A stretch of 64,000 nt of DNA from an uncultured Halieaceae bacterium. GTDB taxonomy: Bacteria; Pseudomonadota; Gammaproteobacteria; Pseudomonadales; Halieaceae. Shown here one piece after another: positions 35,528 to 45,272 of the stretch. Location: contig CALJGI010000006.1 in NCBI GenBank assembly GCA_938074045.1, forward strand, positions 62,001 through 126,000, in the 5' to 3' direction. The notes under the pieces were generated by a model that made no database searches, was not told the DNA's origin, and was given only the letters and a program-made list of their open reading frames with translations. The stretch's first letter is position 1; every line of letters begins with the position of its first letter. The translations under genes were made by a program, and so were the position numbers.

Positions 35528-35853
35528 GGGGCTGGTCAGACATCCCTCACTGTTTACTTACTTGTTAGTACCTGATGACTATCTGAGTTCAGTGGTTTTT
35601 ACCCTGATAGCTCCTACTTGCCCGAACGGCAAATATCTGGCTTGCAACAGTCTCTCAAACATTGCTATCCGGGCAGGTTGATCCGGTAAATTAGTGCCAA
35701 TGCCGGACACCCGTCAGTAAAAACTATGTAAAGCAGTCTCCCCGTTGAACTCTACCCTCTCTCGACAGCTAGAAAATTTGGATTGCTTTTTAGCAACTAT
35801 GATCATTCAATCTGTGCTGAATAAAATCAATAAGATTAGCAAGGAGCCAGCAA
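35528..35853. other. Intergenic, nothing recognised
   Basis: About 325 bases after the sulfate operon. I saw no coding frame with recognisable motifs. The last 100 bases are AT-rich and probably hold the promoter of the next gene, which has an AAGGAG site at 35840-35845. Confidence 0.5.
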
Positions 35854-36408
35854 ATGTCCGAAATGGAAATCTTGATGATTGGGCTCAGTATGATTCTGGC
35901 AGCCGGGATCGTTCGTTGCCTGGAGGGACTTTATCATGCATCGACTAGTCGAAAACGTTATTGGATACCCCAGGTCTTGCTGTGGAGCACTTTCATTTAT
36001 GGTGTCAACTTTTTATGGGCGTACAAGAATAACTTGGCGGATGACTCTCCCACCTACATTTTTTACGCATGCTCCATTTTGACAGCATCCTCGTTCGTCT
36101 TACGCGCTCATATTCTAGCGACCAAAGATGCCGCAAACGTCGAAGATTGGGCCCTCCATTTCCAGGAATCGGCTCGGCCGTACTTCATCTTCGCGACACT
36201 GACTTCGCTATCTACCCTTGGAGCTGCTTGGTCTGGAGGTGAGAGCTCTGGATTCGACCTTCAGAGCATTCCTTTCTGGGTGGGTGCGGGACTTAACTTG
36301 ACTGGCGCGATCTTTAATAATGTTTGGATCCGAGGTGCTGTCGCCGCTATTCATCTCTCATTAGTTGTAATCGCGAGCTATCTGCTTTTCGCCAACGACA
36401 TGATCTAG
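35854..36408 (+). CDS. Uncharacterised membrane protein
   Basis: A 184-residue protein with about five hydrophobic segments (for example 6-22, 38-55, 67-83, 113-128 and 157-180). A clear AAGGAG ribosome binding site stands before the ATG, so it is probably expressed. I do not recognise a family. Its codon use looks more AT-rich than that of the neighbouring operons, suggesting acquisition. It stands alone between the sulfate operon and the convergent thiolase gene. Confidence 0.65.
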   Translation: MSEMEILMIGLSMILAAGIVRCLEGLYHASTSRKRYWIPQVLLWSTFIYGVNFLWAYKNNLADDSPTYIFYACSILTASSFVLRAHILATKDAANVEDWALHFQESARPYFIFATLTSLSTLGAAWSGGESSGFDLQSIPFWVGAGLNLTGAIFNNVWIRGAVAAIHLSLVVIASYLLFANDMI

Positions 36409-36595
36409 GTAATTATTGAGCACGCATATCAGGTGAAATTATGGTTAAGTGACCGTCAATTTCGAGTTGGAAATAGCCCCTCGCGCTTCTTTAATCAGAC
36501 CGTTCGGCTTCGACCAACCGGGCGGCCGTTGAGTTCGCCGCAGCCTTACCATCGTTAAGGCACGGGCTATGGCCAGCGCCTTATGGTTCCCCTTG

Positions 36596-37780
36596 TTAGC
36601 CGACCTCGTTGACGCGTTCAATGATGGTGCCGTTGGCGGTACCACCTCCTTCGCAAATTGCCAACAGTCCATAGCGCTTGTCACTGCGATGTAACTCGTT
36701 GACCAGGGTGGTCATCAATTTCGCGCCGGTGCCACCCAGGGGGTGCCCCAGTGCCTGAGCGCCACCATTGACGTTCAGTTTGTCGAGATCTCCACCCAGC
36801 GCCTTTGCCCAGGCCAGCGGTACCGAACCAAAGGCTTCGTTAACTTCCACCAGGTCGATATCAGATAGGGTCAGGCCAGCTTTTTCCAGTACCACTGCCG
36901 TGGCCTTGATCGGCCCCTCCAGCATAATGACCGGGTCGGTACCTACTACCGACATCGCGACGATTTTTGCTACGGGCTTCAAGCCCAGCCGTTTACAGGC
37001 CTCGCCGCTGGCGATCAATACAGCGGAAGAGCCGTCACAAATTTGCGACGCATTGGCGGCGGTGATAACGCCTCCCTCTGCCAGCGGTTGCAGTCCGGAG
37101 ATGGCCCCCAACGTGGCATCCATACGAATGCCTTCGTCAGCGTCGTGGATAGCCAGGGAGCCATCTTCCAGCTCAACCTCAATGGGCACAATTTCCTGGT
37201 CGAAGCGGCCTTCTTCCACTGCGGTCTTAGCCTTCAGGTGGCTGTCCAGCGCGAACTGGTTCAGTTCCTCGCTGGTGAGCTCGTATTTTTTGGCCAACAT
37301 TTCAGCGCCGTCAAACTGGCTGAAGCGAACTCCGGGATAACGCTCTGTGATGTTTTTACCGTAGGGCAGACCGTGCCCGGCCTTGTGCCCGTCGATGATA
37401 TTCGACCCGATGGGTACCTGGCTCATGCTTTCAACGCCACCGGCGATGACCACATCCTGCGTGCCGGACATAACCGCCTGCGCGGCAAAATGAATGGCTT
37501 GCTGACCAGAGCCGCATTGCCGATCAACGCTGGTGCCGGGTACCTGTTCACCCAACACAGAGGCGAGACATATTTGTCGTGCCACGTTTGAAGACTGGGC
37601 ACCCACCTGCGACACACAGCCGAAAATCAAATCATCGATTTCATTCACCTCAATGCCGGCCCTTTCCACCAGCGCGTCGACAACAGCCGCGCCCAGATCG
37701 ATGGGGTGCATGCGGGACAAGCGGCCATTTTTCTTGCCACCGGCGCTGCGCACGGTTGCTACGATATAAGCGTCAGTCAT
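36596..37780 (-). CDS. Acetyl-CoA acetyltransferase (thiolase)
   Basis: A 394-residue thiolase with nucleophile Cys89 in DRQCGSGQQ, NGGAQALGHPLGGTGAKL near the C-terminus (shown by its active-site His in GHPLG) and CEGGGTANG with the second active-site Cys. It cleaves 3-ketoacyl-CoA or condenses two acetyl-CoA. Its ATG overlaps the stop of the upstream alpha/beta-hydrolase-type lipoprotein gene by four bases (ATGA), so translation is coupled. Whether it degrades or makes acyl chains cannot be told. Confidence 0.93.
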   Translation of the reverse strand: MTDAYIVATVRSAGGKKNGRLSRMHPIDLGAAVVDALVERAGIEVNEIDDLIFGCVSQVGAQSSNVARQICLASVLGEQVPGTSVDRQCGSGQQAIHFAAQAVMSGTQDVVIAGGVESMSQVPIGSNIIDGHKAGHGLPYGKNITERYPGVRFSQFDGAEMLAKKYELTSEELNQFALDSHLKAKTAVEEGRFDQEIVPIEVELEDGSLAIHDADEGIRMDATLGAISGLQPLAEGGVITAANASQICDGSSAVLIASGEACKRLGLKPVAKIVAMSVVGTDPVIMLEGPIKATAVVLEKAGLTLSDIDLVEVNEAFGSVPLAWAKALGGDLDKLNVNGGAQALGHPLGGTGAKLMTTLVNELHRSDKRYGLLAICEGGGTANGTIIERVNEVG

Positions 37781-39963
37781 CTTGGTTCTACTCCCTCAGG
37801 AATCAGTTGATAGGTATTTGAAAGGTCATCGGTTACCACTTCTGCAATAGCGTCGATGGTGTGCAGGTCAAAACTCTCGGTCAGAATAAAGGATTTGAAA
37901 GACCAGCCATCCGGCAACGACAGGCGACTGCTCAGCGTGACCAGTTCTTCCAGTTGCAAGTCACTGTCAACGATGCGGCTGAAGGACTGCATCATATATC
38001 GGCGACCATCGGCATCGGTCAACATATACACGCGCCGCCCGGCATAGTACTGGAACACTGTGTCCCGGGAAACTCGATTCACCTGATACACGCCTTCCCC
38101 CGGCGCAGCGGCGGGTATGATGACACTTGCAGCCAGCCGCATTTCGATGTCGCCAAACAGTGCAGTGACGTTTCCCCCGCCACTGGCGGGGAGGGAATTT
38201 GCCACTATCCAGTCCAGTACCCAAAATCGCGGTCCGTTCAGAAAGGCGGCATCGCGTTCAAACTCCATGGCTATCTGGTCGGTGTCCAGGGCATCCCACT
38301 GCTCCTGCGGGCAGAAATTCAGTCCCATGCTGTTGTAGACGTCCGCGATGATCTCGTCCACGCCAGTCGACACCAGTAATACTTCGCAGTAGCGAAAATT
38401 GAAGAGTGGCCCGGACTCAGCGGTTTCCATGGGCTCCTCGCGAGCCATCATTTCATCCCACTGCTGAGGCGCCCACTCGATGATTTGTGCGCCGTCGGCG
38501 GGCAGCAGGAAACGTTCTTCTACCGCGGCATTGGTAGCCGTGGTTACCGCATCGACATACCCGGCCTGATCGACATAGAGGCTGGCCAGTTGGTTATTGC
38601 TATACAGCGCTGTTACTCCGAATAGCCCACAAAAAGATTCTCCGCTCTGTCCCAATCCGGAAAGGACGGCCACCGGGGCATCGACATAGGGTGTGCGAAT
38701 ACCGCCCGTTACGTTGCCATTGTCATCCAGCACAAAGCTCATCAAATCGTCGCTGACATCCAGGGGTGCGCCCAAGGGTGGTGGCGTACCCCCGATAATC
38801 CACTCATTCATGCCGTGTAGCGCGGCGTTAAATACATAGTGCATGGGCCCGGAATTCATCGGCAGATCGCACTGGATAAAGCCCTGAATATTATCCAGCT
38901 CTCGTACGGCTGCAGCGCTGGGGTCATCCCCGGCGTCGGTCCAGCCGACGCCGCTGGAGTAGCGGTCGCTGTGGGAAGTGCCGGTGACTTCCCAAAGACG
39001 AAGATTATCAGTGTCATCCTGTCGCGACAGAACGCTATTCAAAGTGCCGCGCAATACATCTGTTTCGGACTGCAGTGTCAGCACCGGAACATTCAGATCA
39101 GTGCGGATCAGCACCTCGGCGGGGGTTTCGATTTGTGTCTGGGGCTCCATCGACAGGGGAGCAGAATAGGCACCACGACTGTGAATGATGTAGCCGTCGT
39201 AGGGGTTGTACAGGGGATGGACGGCGTTCACGTAGGTGGTCAAAAAGAAGGCTGACTGGGAAAGCCCGGAACCAATCAGTCGCTCTGGCACCATACCGTT
39301 CAGCGGGTCAATGGCCCCCGGATTGCGCAATGATTGGGCGACCTGGGAGAACATGTCATAGGAAAAGCTGTCCCCCGGGTGCAGCAGTTCCGCGTAGCGC
39401 TCCGGATTGATGCCCTTGAGGTGGAAGGGTACAAAACTGTTTTCGCGACCCTCGATGCCAACCAGTTGTGCACTAACGCCCACCCAGATGTAACCACTGC
39501 GGATCATCTCCACGTGCCCGTTATCCCACTCCGGGGTGGTATCAAAGCCGCTGCTGACATTCATCCATTCGACTACCACGGTACCATTGAAATGATTGGC
39601 ATCGATCGGGCGGCGGACCAACACCCGGGTGGCATAATCAGCTTCTTCCGCTGGTTCAGCTTCCCATAAACCGTCGCGATCAAATTCGTTGACGTTGCCG
39701 AAAGACGTGGCTGTGCCGGCGACAAAGTATTCCTGCTGTTCGTAACCCACACTGGCCAGATTGACGATACCGAAATCCAACGGCGCGCCTATATCAGGTG
39801 GCAGGCTGACTTCCGGGTTGGCAATGGCCAGAAAAGCGGGTTCCTCCGGCAGTGGTTCCTGCGCTGGCGGTGGGCTGGAACTATTGTCACTGCATGCAGC
39901 CAGCAGCAACAGACTGCCGAACAAAGCGTATCTTGTCAGTGACCAGGGACTGAATCTGAGCAT
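37777..39963 (-). CDS. Lipoprotein with alpha/beta-hydrolase domain (Abhydrolase_10 type)
   Basis: The ATG at 39963 has GAGGTG eight bases upstream; a TTG at 39978 is less likely. The 728-residue protein has a lipoprotein signal ending LLLLAAC near residue 24. The mature part matches the large alpha/beta-hydrolase-domain family: VVVEWMNVSSGFDT, GYIWVGVSAQ, and the nucleophile region LIGSGLSQSAFF. It is probably an outer- or inner-membrane-anchored esterase of unknown substrate. The C-terminal third (from about 460) is an extra domain I do not recognise. It is coupled to the thiolase gene. Confidence 0.8.
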   Translation of the reverse strand: MLRFSPWSLTRYALFGSLLLLAACSDNSSSPPPAQEPLPEEPAFLAIANPEVSLPPDIGAPLDFGIVNLASVGYEQQEYFVAGTATSFGNVNEFDRDGLWEAEPAEEADYATRVLVRRPIDANHFNGTVVVEWMNVSSGFDTTPEWDNGHVEMIRSGYIWVGVSAQLVGIEGRENSFVPFHLKGINPERYAELLHPGDSFSYDMFSQVAQSLRNPGAIDPLNGMVPERLIGSGLSQSAFFLTTYVNAVHPLYNPYDGYIIHSRGAYSAPLSMEPQTQIETPAEVLIRTDLNVPVLTLQSETDVLRGTLNSVLSRQDDTDNLRLWEVTGTSHSDRYSSGVGWTDAGDDPSAAAVRELDNIQGFIQCDLPMNSGPMHYVFNAALHGMNEWIIGGTPPPLGAPLDVSDDLMSFVLDDNGNVTGGIRTPYVDAPVAVLSGLGQSGESFCGLFGVTALYSNNQLASLYVDQAGYVDAVTTATNAAVEERFLLPADGAQIIEWAPQQWDEMMAREEPMETAESGPLFNFRYCEVLLVSTGVDEIIADVYNSMGLNFCPQEQWDALDTDQIAMEFERDAAFLNGPRFWVLDWIVANSLPASGGGNVTALFGDIEMRLAASVIIPAAAPGEGVYQVNRVSRDTVFQYYAGRRVYMLTDADGRRYMMQSFSRIVDSDLQLEELVTLSSRLSLPDGWSFKSFILTESFDLHTIDAIAEVVTDDLSNTYQLIPEGVEPR

Positions 39964-40112
39964 CGGTATGCACCTCAATTTCCTGTCAAGATCATATAGG
40001 CAAAGCAGCGTGAGCGTAAGCCCGCCGCTGCATCCTATGGCATACCGCAGGGGTGAAAATAGCCGTTGATGGCTCTACAATGCTGGGTTCAACGCACACT
40101 TTGGCACACAGC

Positions 40113-40931
40113 ATGGACCTCCCCCTGTTTGAAACGCTGGAACTGGAACTTGACCAACACGTAGCCACCATCTGGCTGAACCGGCCCGACAAAGCCAACT
40201 CCCTGAACCCGGCAATGTGGGAAAACCTGCAGTCGGCGTTTGAATGGTGCGACGACACCGATGCCGTGCGGGCCGTGGTATTGGCCGCCCGTGGCAAGCA
40301 CTTTTGCGCTGGTCTCGATCTCACTATGTTCGCCGGTGATGATCTGCACTCCGGCGTATCCGACCCGGCCCGGGAAGCGGAGGCCTTCCGGCGCAACCTG
40401 CTGCGCTTGCAGGAGAACCTCACTTCCATGGAGCGCTGTCGCAAGCCGGTTCTCGCCTGTGTGCATTACACCTGTATTGGCGGGGGCATAGACATGGTTT
40501 GCTGCGCCGATATGCGCTATTGCACCGAGGACGCCTATTTCTCGGTCAAGGAGATCGAGATTGGCATGGTGGCTGACGTGGGTACCCTACAACGCCTACC
40601 GGGCTTGATCGGAGAAGGGGCCGTGCGCGAGCTGGCGTATACCGGGCGTCGTATGGACGCCGCCGAAGCGCGGGAGTTGGGTTTTGTGAACCGTGTCTTT
40701 GCCGATCATGATGCCATGATGGCAGGGGTGATGGAGATAGCGCGAACCATAGCCGGTCGCTCACCGCTGGCTATTCGCGGTACCAAGGAAATGTTGTTGT
40801 ATTCACGGGACCACAGCGTGGCCGACGGCTTGAATTACATCGCCGCCTGGAACGCCGGAATGCTCAGCAAAATTGATCTACAGGCTGGTCTGATGGCACC
40901 GCGTGGGGAAGACCCGGAATACGCTGACTAA
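40113..40931 (+). CDS. Crotonase-family protein, delta(3,5)-delta(2,4)-dienoyl-CoA isomerase-like
   Basis: The crotonase fold runs from residue 1 of the ATG at 40113 (272 residues); ATG 40080 and GTG 40053 are alternatives, and no start has a strong ribosome site. FCAGLDL and CIGGGIDMVCCADMRY form the oxyanion pockets, represented by GGGIDM. Glu in VKEIEIGM and Asp in ADVGTLQRLP match the two catalytic acids of dienoyl-CoA isomerases (Glu196/Asp204 in rat). That enzyme moves double bonds of unsaturated fatty acyl-CoA in beta-oxidation. Confidence 0.85.
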   Translation: MDLPLFETLELELDQHVATIWLNRPDKANSLNPAMWENLQSAFEWCDDTDAVRAVVLAARGKHFCAGLDLTMFAGDDLHSGVSDPAREAEAFRRNLLRLQENLTSMERCRKPVLACVHYTCIGGGIDMVCCADMRYCTEDAYFSVKEIEIGMVADVGTLQRLPGLIGEGAVRELAYTGRRMDAAEARELGFVNRVFADHDAMMAGVMEIARTIAGRSPLAIRGTKEMLLYSRDHSVADGLNYIAAWNAGMLSKIDLQAGLMAPRGEDPEYAD

Positions 40932-40960
40932 TGGAAGGGCGAAGCCAGTTCGACCGGGAT

Positions 40961-41758
40961 TTAGTTATCGTGAAAAACGGGGTCTCGTTTCTCAAAAAAC
41001 GCCATCTGTGCTTCGCGGCAATCATTGGTCAGAGCCGTCAACGTCTGCTGGCGGTCCTCCATGGCCATGGCAGCTTCCAGGCCGGGCGCGTCAATACTAT
41101 GATTCAGTCCTTCTTTGGTCAGGCGCAGGCCCATGGGCGTGGTACGCAGCATTTCTTCAAGATAAGGGTTTACTGCAGCTTCCAGTTCCAGATCGGGTAC
41201 CACCTCTGAGACCAGGTTAACCCTGAGTGCCTGGTCCGCGTGGATAAAGCGTCCGGTCATCATTAGTTCCGACGCCACGGAAACACCCACCATGCGAGGC
41301 AGAAAGTAGCTGCATCCCATATCACAGGCGCTGAATCCGGCCCGAATGTAAGCGGCATTCATTTTTGTGGATTCGCCGGCAATACGGATGTCCGCCGCCA
41401 GGGCAAGGCTGAAGCCGCCGCCGCAGGCTGCGCCATGTACCAGCGCTATTATTGGCTGCGGGCAGGCGCGCATGGCTCGATAAATATTACCAATCCGTTT
41501 TTGCGTGCGGTAGACATTCTGTGCCGTCCATGCCGGGTCCATGCCCTCGCCGGTCAGGTCAGCACCGGCGCAGAAAGCGCGACCATTGGCCTTCAGGACC
41601 ACGATACGGACTGCATGATTATTCGCCAGGCTCTCAAAATAGTTGGTTAGCTCGTCCACCAGAACAAGAGACAGGGTATTCAGGGCGTTGGGGCGATTCA
41701 GCGTAAGCCAGTCGACCTGGCCTCGTTGTTCGAGCAATAGGGTTTCAAACGTAGCCAT
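40961..41758 (-). CDS. Enoyl-CoA hydratase/isomerase family protein
   Basis: A 265-residue crotonase: LNRPNALNTLSLVLVDEL at the N-terminus (RPNALN), AFCAGADLTGEG and GAACGGGFSLALAADIRIA (oxyanion hole, CGGGFS). The second catalytic acid position reads SACDMGCSYFLP, with Asp instead of the usual Glu, which occurs in isomerase-like members. It is the last gene of the minus-strand run acyl-CoA dehydrogenase-SDR-crotonase, a set able to carry out three consecutive beta-oxidation-type steps. Confidence 0.88.
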   Translation of the reverse strand: MATFETLLLEQRGQVDWLTLNRPNALNTLSLVLVDELTNYFESLANNHAVRIVVLKANGRAFCAGADLTGEGMDPAWTAQNVYRTQKRIGNIYRAMRACPQPIIALVHGAACGGGFSLALAADIRIAGESTKMNAAYIRAGFSACDMGCSYFLPRMVGVSVASELMMTGRFIHADQALRVNLVSEVVPDLELEAAVNPYLEEMLRTTPMGLRLTKEGLNHSIDAPGLEAAMAMEDRQQTLTALTNDCREAQMAFFEKRDPVFHDN

Positions 41759-41813
41759 CTGGATTCCCGGGTGTTGAGTTGCAGCGCCGGGGCGCCGGCG
41801 CTGCGGGGTAGCC

Positions 41814-42605
41814 TTACTTGGGCTGCATGCGGATGCCGCCGTCCATACGGATACATTCAGCGTTGATGTAGTCGTTTTCGATCAACATCTGGGCAACATG
41901 AGCGATTTCGTCAGACGCGCCCAAACGCTTGGGAAACAGTACCTGGCTGCCCAGAGGCTTCAGGAACTCCCAGATTTCAGGGCTCATTTCCTCAGCACCA
42001 CCCATCATCAGCGGAGTAGCAATAAGACCGGGCACGATGGTGTTGACGCGAATACCCAGTACCGCGAGATCGCGGGCAATAGGCAGGGTCATACCGACTA
42101 CGCCACCTTTGGAAGCAGAGTAGGCGGCCTGACCAATCTGACCTTCATAGGCAGCGACTGATGCGGTGTTGATGATAGTGCCGCGGCCGCCGTCGTCATT
42201 GAAAGGCTCGTTCTTTTCCATCTGCTCGGCGCAGAGCCGCAACACGTTAAAGGTGCCCACAAGATTGACGTTGATCACCATCTGGAAGGCATCCAGAGGG
42301 AAAGGGCCGTTCCTGCCCATGGTGCGTATGGCATTGCCGATACCCGCAAAGTTACAGTCGATATGGATGGCACCGAAGGTTTCCATGGTCTTGGCAATAC
42401 CTGCTTTGACCGAGTCCTCATCGACCACGTTGACGTTGCAAAAAATGGCGCTGTCGCCCAGTTCTGCGGCGAGAGCATTACCTTTTTCTTCATTCATGTC
42501 GAAGAGGGCAACCTTACCACCAGCGGCAACCACACGCCTGGCGGTTGCCCGGCCCAAACCTGATGCGCCACCGGTGATAACCGCTACTTTGTCTTGAATA
42601 TCCAT
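41814..42605 (-). CDS. SDR, 3-hydroxyacyl-CoA dehydrogenase type II-like
   Basis: The ATG at 42605 has GGAGA nearby and begins the Rossmann domain (VAVITGGASGLGRATA); 263 residues. NTASVAAYEGQIGQAAYSASKGG contains the catalytic Ser and the Tyr-Lys pair (YSASK). The sequence resembles HSD17B10/3-hydroxyacyl-CoA dehydrogenase type II, which oxidises 3-hydroxyacyl-CoA with NAD. CNFAGIG replaces the usual NNAGIG. It is 35 bases after the acyl-CoA dehydrogenase gene, and a crotonase gene follows: an oxidation cassette for short or branched acyl-CoA. Confidence 0.87.
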   Translation of the reverse strand: MDIQDKVAVITGGASGLGRATARRVVAAGGKVALFDMNEEKGNALAAELGDSAIFCNVNVVDEDSVKAGIAKTMETFGAIHIDCNFAGIGNAIRTMGRNGPFPLDAFQMVINVNLVGTFNVLRLCAEQMEKNEPFNDDGGRGTIINTASVAAYEGQIGQAAYSASKGGVVGMTLPIARDLAVLGIRVNTIVPGLIATPLMMGGAEEMSPEIWEFLKPLGSQVLFPKRLGASDEIAHVAQMLIENDYINAECIRMDGGIRMQPK

Positions 42606-42640
42606 GTTTCTCTCCTGGGTTGGTTTATAGTCAGTTTTGA

Positions 42641-43816
42641 TCAGAAATTTCTGGTACTGATTGATTCGAAGTCTTCGCCCAGGCAATCGCGGGAAATAAT
42701 GATCTTCATTACCTCGGAGGAGCCTGCATATATGGTGGAAATTTTGGCGTCCGTGTATTGCCTTGATATCGGATATTCGTCCATGTAGCCGTTACCGCCG
42801 TGCAATTGCACACCGATATTTGCGGCTTTGACCTGCAATTCCGAGGCATACAGCTTGGCCTTGGCGGCATCAACCGGGGTCAACATACCAGCGTTCTGTG
42901 CGGCCACACACTGATCCACATAGCACTGGGCGATATCCAGTTCTGTCCGCAGGTCAGCCAGGGTGAACTGGGTGTTTTGAAAGGCGGCCACGGGCTTGCC
43001 AAAGGCTTTGCGCTCTTTTACATAGTCAGCGGTCAGGTCATAGCTCAATTGGGCTGCTGCTATATAACCGCATGCACCGATCAGACGCTCCTCAGCCAGA
43101 CCTTCCATCAGACAGTAAAACCCTCTTCCAGGCTCGTCCAGTACGTTGCTCTTGGGCACCTTGACGTCGTTAAAGAAGAGTTCGGCGGTGTCCTGAGCCT
43201 TCAGGCCCATTTTTTTCAAGTTAGCTCCGCGCTCGAAGCCCTCCATGCCCCGTTCCACCAGGAACAAGGTCATGGCATGTGGGTTGTTGTCCGGATCGGT
43301 CTTGGCGGCCACGATCACCAGATCGGCATTGATACCGTTGGAGATAAACACCTTTGAGCCATTCAGTACCCAGTGGTCATTCTGCTCCACTGCGGTGGTG
43401 CGCATGCCGGCGAGGTCGGAGCCGGCGTCTGGTTCGGTCATGGCAATGGCGAGAATAGTCTCGCCGCTCACACATTTAGCCAGAAAACGGTTACATTGTT
43501 CCTCGTTGCCGAAACGTGTGAGGTAAGGGCCAACCAGGCGGCTGTGCAGGGTGTTGTACCAGTCTGCTACTCGGGCGTAGGCGGTTTCCTCAATGATTAT
43601 TTGCTCGAAACGAAAGTCGTTGTCGCCGATACCGCCGTACTTTTCTTCTGGCCAGACCATCAGTACGCCATTCTGCCCGGCCTTTTCAAAGGCGCTGCGA
43701 TCCACAATGCCCGCCTCGCGCCAGTCCTCCATATGCGGGACAATTTCGGTGGCGAGAAATTTTCGATAGGCATCGCGAAACATGTGTTGTTCTTCGGTGA
43801 AATCCCTGGGGAGCAT
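42641..43816 (-). CDS. Acyl-CoA dehydrogenase
   Basis: A full-length 391-residue flavoprotein. AMTEPDAGSDLAGM, VFISNGINADL and the C-terminal YAGSSEVMKIIISRD are family motifs; the catalytic base is expected in the IYAGSSE region as in long-chain or isovaleryl-like subclasses. HGGNGYMDEYPISR is also typical. It heads the run with the SDR and the crotonase. A promoter is likely in 43817-43960. The chain length cannot be assigned by reading. Confidence 0.92.
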   Translation of the reverse strand: MLPRDFTEEQHMFRDAYRKFLATEIVPHMEDWREAGIVDRSAFEKAGQNGVLMVWPEEKYGGIGDNDFRFEQIIIEETAYARVADWYNTLHSRLVGPYLTRFGNEEQCNRFLAKCVSGETILAIAMTEPDAGSDLAGMRTTAVEQNDHWVLNGSKVFISNGINADLVIVAAKTDPDNNPHAMTLFLVERGMEGFERGANLKKMGLKAQDTAELFFNDVKVPKSNVLDEPGRGFYCLMEGLAEERLIGACGYIAAAQLSYDLTADYVKERKAFGKPVAAFQNTQFTLADLRTELDIAQCYVDQCVAAQNAGMLTPVDAAKAKLYASELQVKAANIGVQLHGGNGYMDEYPISRQYTDAKISTIYAGSSEVMKIIISRDCLGEDFESISTRNF

Positions 43817-43960
43817 TGCTGATTTCCATAGCTTGAGGCTGTGAGAGGGGCGATAGTATGCCGCCGAGATCGCATCCCATCAAGGATGATCTGCAACCGC
43901 GCTGCCAGTCGGCAGAGTCTCTGCGCCGCGGCTTAACTGATGATACCGCCAGCGGTTTGG

Positions 43961-45232
43961 CTATTCCTGTGTGCCCAGTGTGGTCAGTGCCTGATAGGTG
44001 GCCACCTTCATCCGGTATCGCGTGTTATCGGCGTGTGGTGCCCGCAACAACTGGGTCATAAGGATAGCCACCAGGTCTTCCTCGGGATCAATCCAGAATT
44101 TGGTATCGGCCAGGCCGCCCCAGGAGTAGGCGCCACGGGAGGAGGTAACTTGACTGAGCCCGGGGTTTTCCACGATGGCCACACCCAGGCCAAAGCCCTG
44201 ACCCGGGTAGAGCAGGGAGTCGGGCACATGGGATGGTGCGCCGTGTTGAACGCCCGGTGGCAGGTGATTAATCGTCATGTATTGCACCGTTTTCGGCCCC
44301 AGGATGCGGATGTCGTTATAGCTGCCGCCGCCGCGCAACATGTCGCAGAAAATCATATAGTCCATAGCGGTAGATACCAGACCGCCGCCACCGGAAAAAC
44401 GCCTTACATCACGATAGTCAAAATTGACGTCGTCAGGGGCCGGAGCCATCTGGTAGGTTTTATAGTCCCAGACGTGGAGATCGGCAAAGCGATGCCGTTG
44501 GTCTTCTGGTACTGAGAAATACGTGTTTTCCATGCCCAGCGGTGCAAATATCCGCTGCTTGAAAAAGGCTTCCAGAGACTGGCCGCTGATTGTTTCGACC
44601 AGTGCACCCAATACATCCGTGGCGATGCTGTAAAAATAGGCCGTTCCCGGCTCGTATCTGAGCGGTAGTTTGGACGCTTCGGTGATAAAAGCTTCCGTGC
44701 TGGAGAGGTCATTGATAGCGGCCTCGCGATATAAGTCATCTACCGGGTCTTTTGGAATCCAGCCGTAGCTGAAACCCGCCGAATGGGTAAACAGATGCTC
44801 AACCAAAATGGGCGATGTTGCTGGCTGTGGCACACCGTCCAACATTACCTGCATCTCAGCGAATTCAGGCAGGTATTTTGCCACCGGGTCGTTTAGCTGA
44901 AATTTGCCTTCCTCATACAGCATTAACGCGGCGACGGCGGTGATAGGTTTGGTCATGGAAAAGATACGAAACAGCGTATCTCGCTCCATGGGGGCGGAGT
45001 TGTTCATGCCCATGGTTCCCGCTGCTTCAAAATGCACCACCTTGCCGTGGCGTGCCACAATTGTGACGATGCCAGCGTGCTTGCCAGATTCGATATTCTC
45101 CCGGGCGAAGGCGTTGATTTGCTGCAAACGCTCACTGGAGAAGCCCACAGATTCGGGTTTCACCATCGGCAGGGGCTGCGCGACGCTGTAGAAACTGATC
45201 AGGCAGGTAAGGCAAATAGGTAACGAGCGCAT
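43961..45232 (-). CDS. Secreted class C beta-lactamase-family serine hydrolase/esterase
   Basis: A 423-residue protein with a signal peptide (about 1-18) and the serine beta-lactamase/PBP fold. The SxxK motif is SMTKP (Ser92, Lys95), and the Tyr motif is YFYSIATDVLG. The C-terminal motif reads WGGLADTKF instead of KTG, as in family VIII carboxylesterases, so an esterase is likelier than a lactamase. It follows the class II aldolase gene by about 40 bases on the same strand. Substrate unknown. Confidence 0.85.
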   Translation of the reverse strand: MRSLPICLTCLISFYSVAQPLPMVKPESVGFSSERLQQINAFARENIESGKHAGIVTIVARHGKVVHFEAAGTMGMNNSAPMERDTLFRIFSMTKPITAVAALMLYEEGKFQLNDPVAKYLPEFAEMQVMLDGVPQPATSPILVEHLFTHSAGFSYGWIPKDPVDDLYREAAINDLSSTEAFITEASKLPLRYEPGTAYFYSIATDVLGALVETISGQSLEAFFKQRIFAPLGMENTYFSVPEDQRHRFADLHVWDYKTYQMAPAPDDVNFDYRDVRRFSGGGGLVSTAMDYMIFCDMLRGGGSYNDIRILGPKTVQYMTINHLPPGVQHGAPSHVPDSLLYPGQGFGLGVAIVENPGLSQVTSSRGAYSWGGLADTKFWIDPEEDLVAILMTQLLRAPHADNTRYRMKVATYQALTTLGTQE

Positions 45233-45272
45233 GGTTAATATCCAATTGGAGTTGGTTTCGCGGACGAAAGTC

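Noticed and set aside
36409..36595. Second attC-like site after the thiolase gene (TAACAAGG... on the minus strand)
   Set aside because: The first bases are the thiolase stop, the far end lacks a GCGTTA/GTTRRRY box, and pairing of the arms is poor.
43961..45232. Beta-lactamase resistance gene
   Set aside because: The KTG motif is replaced by WGG, and the family VIII esterase pattern fits better.
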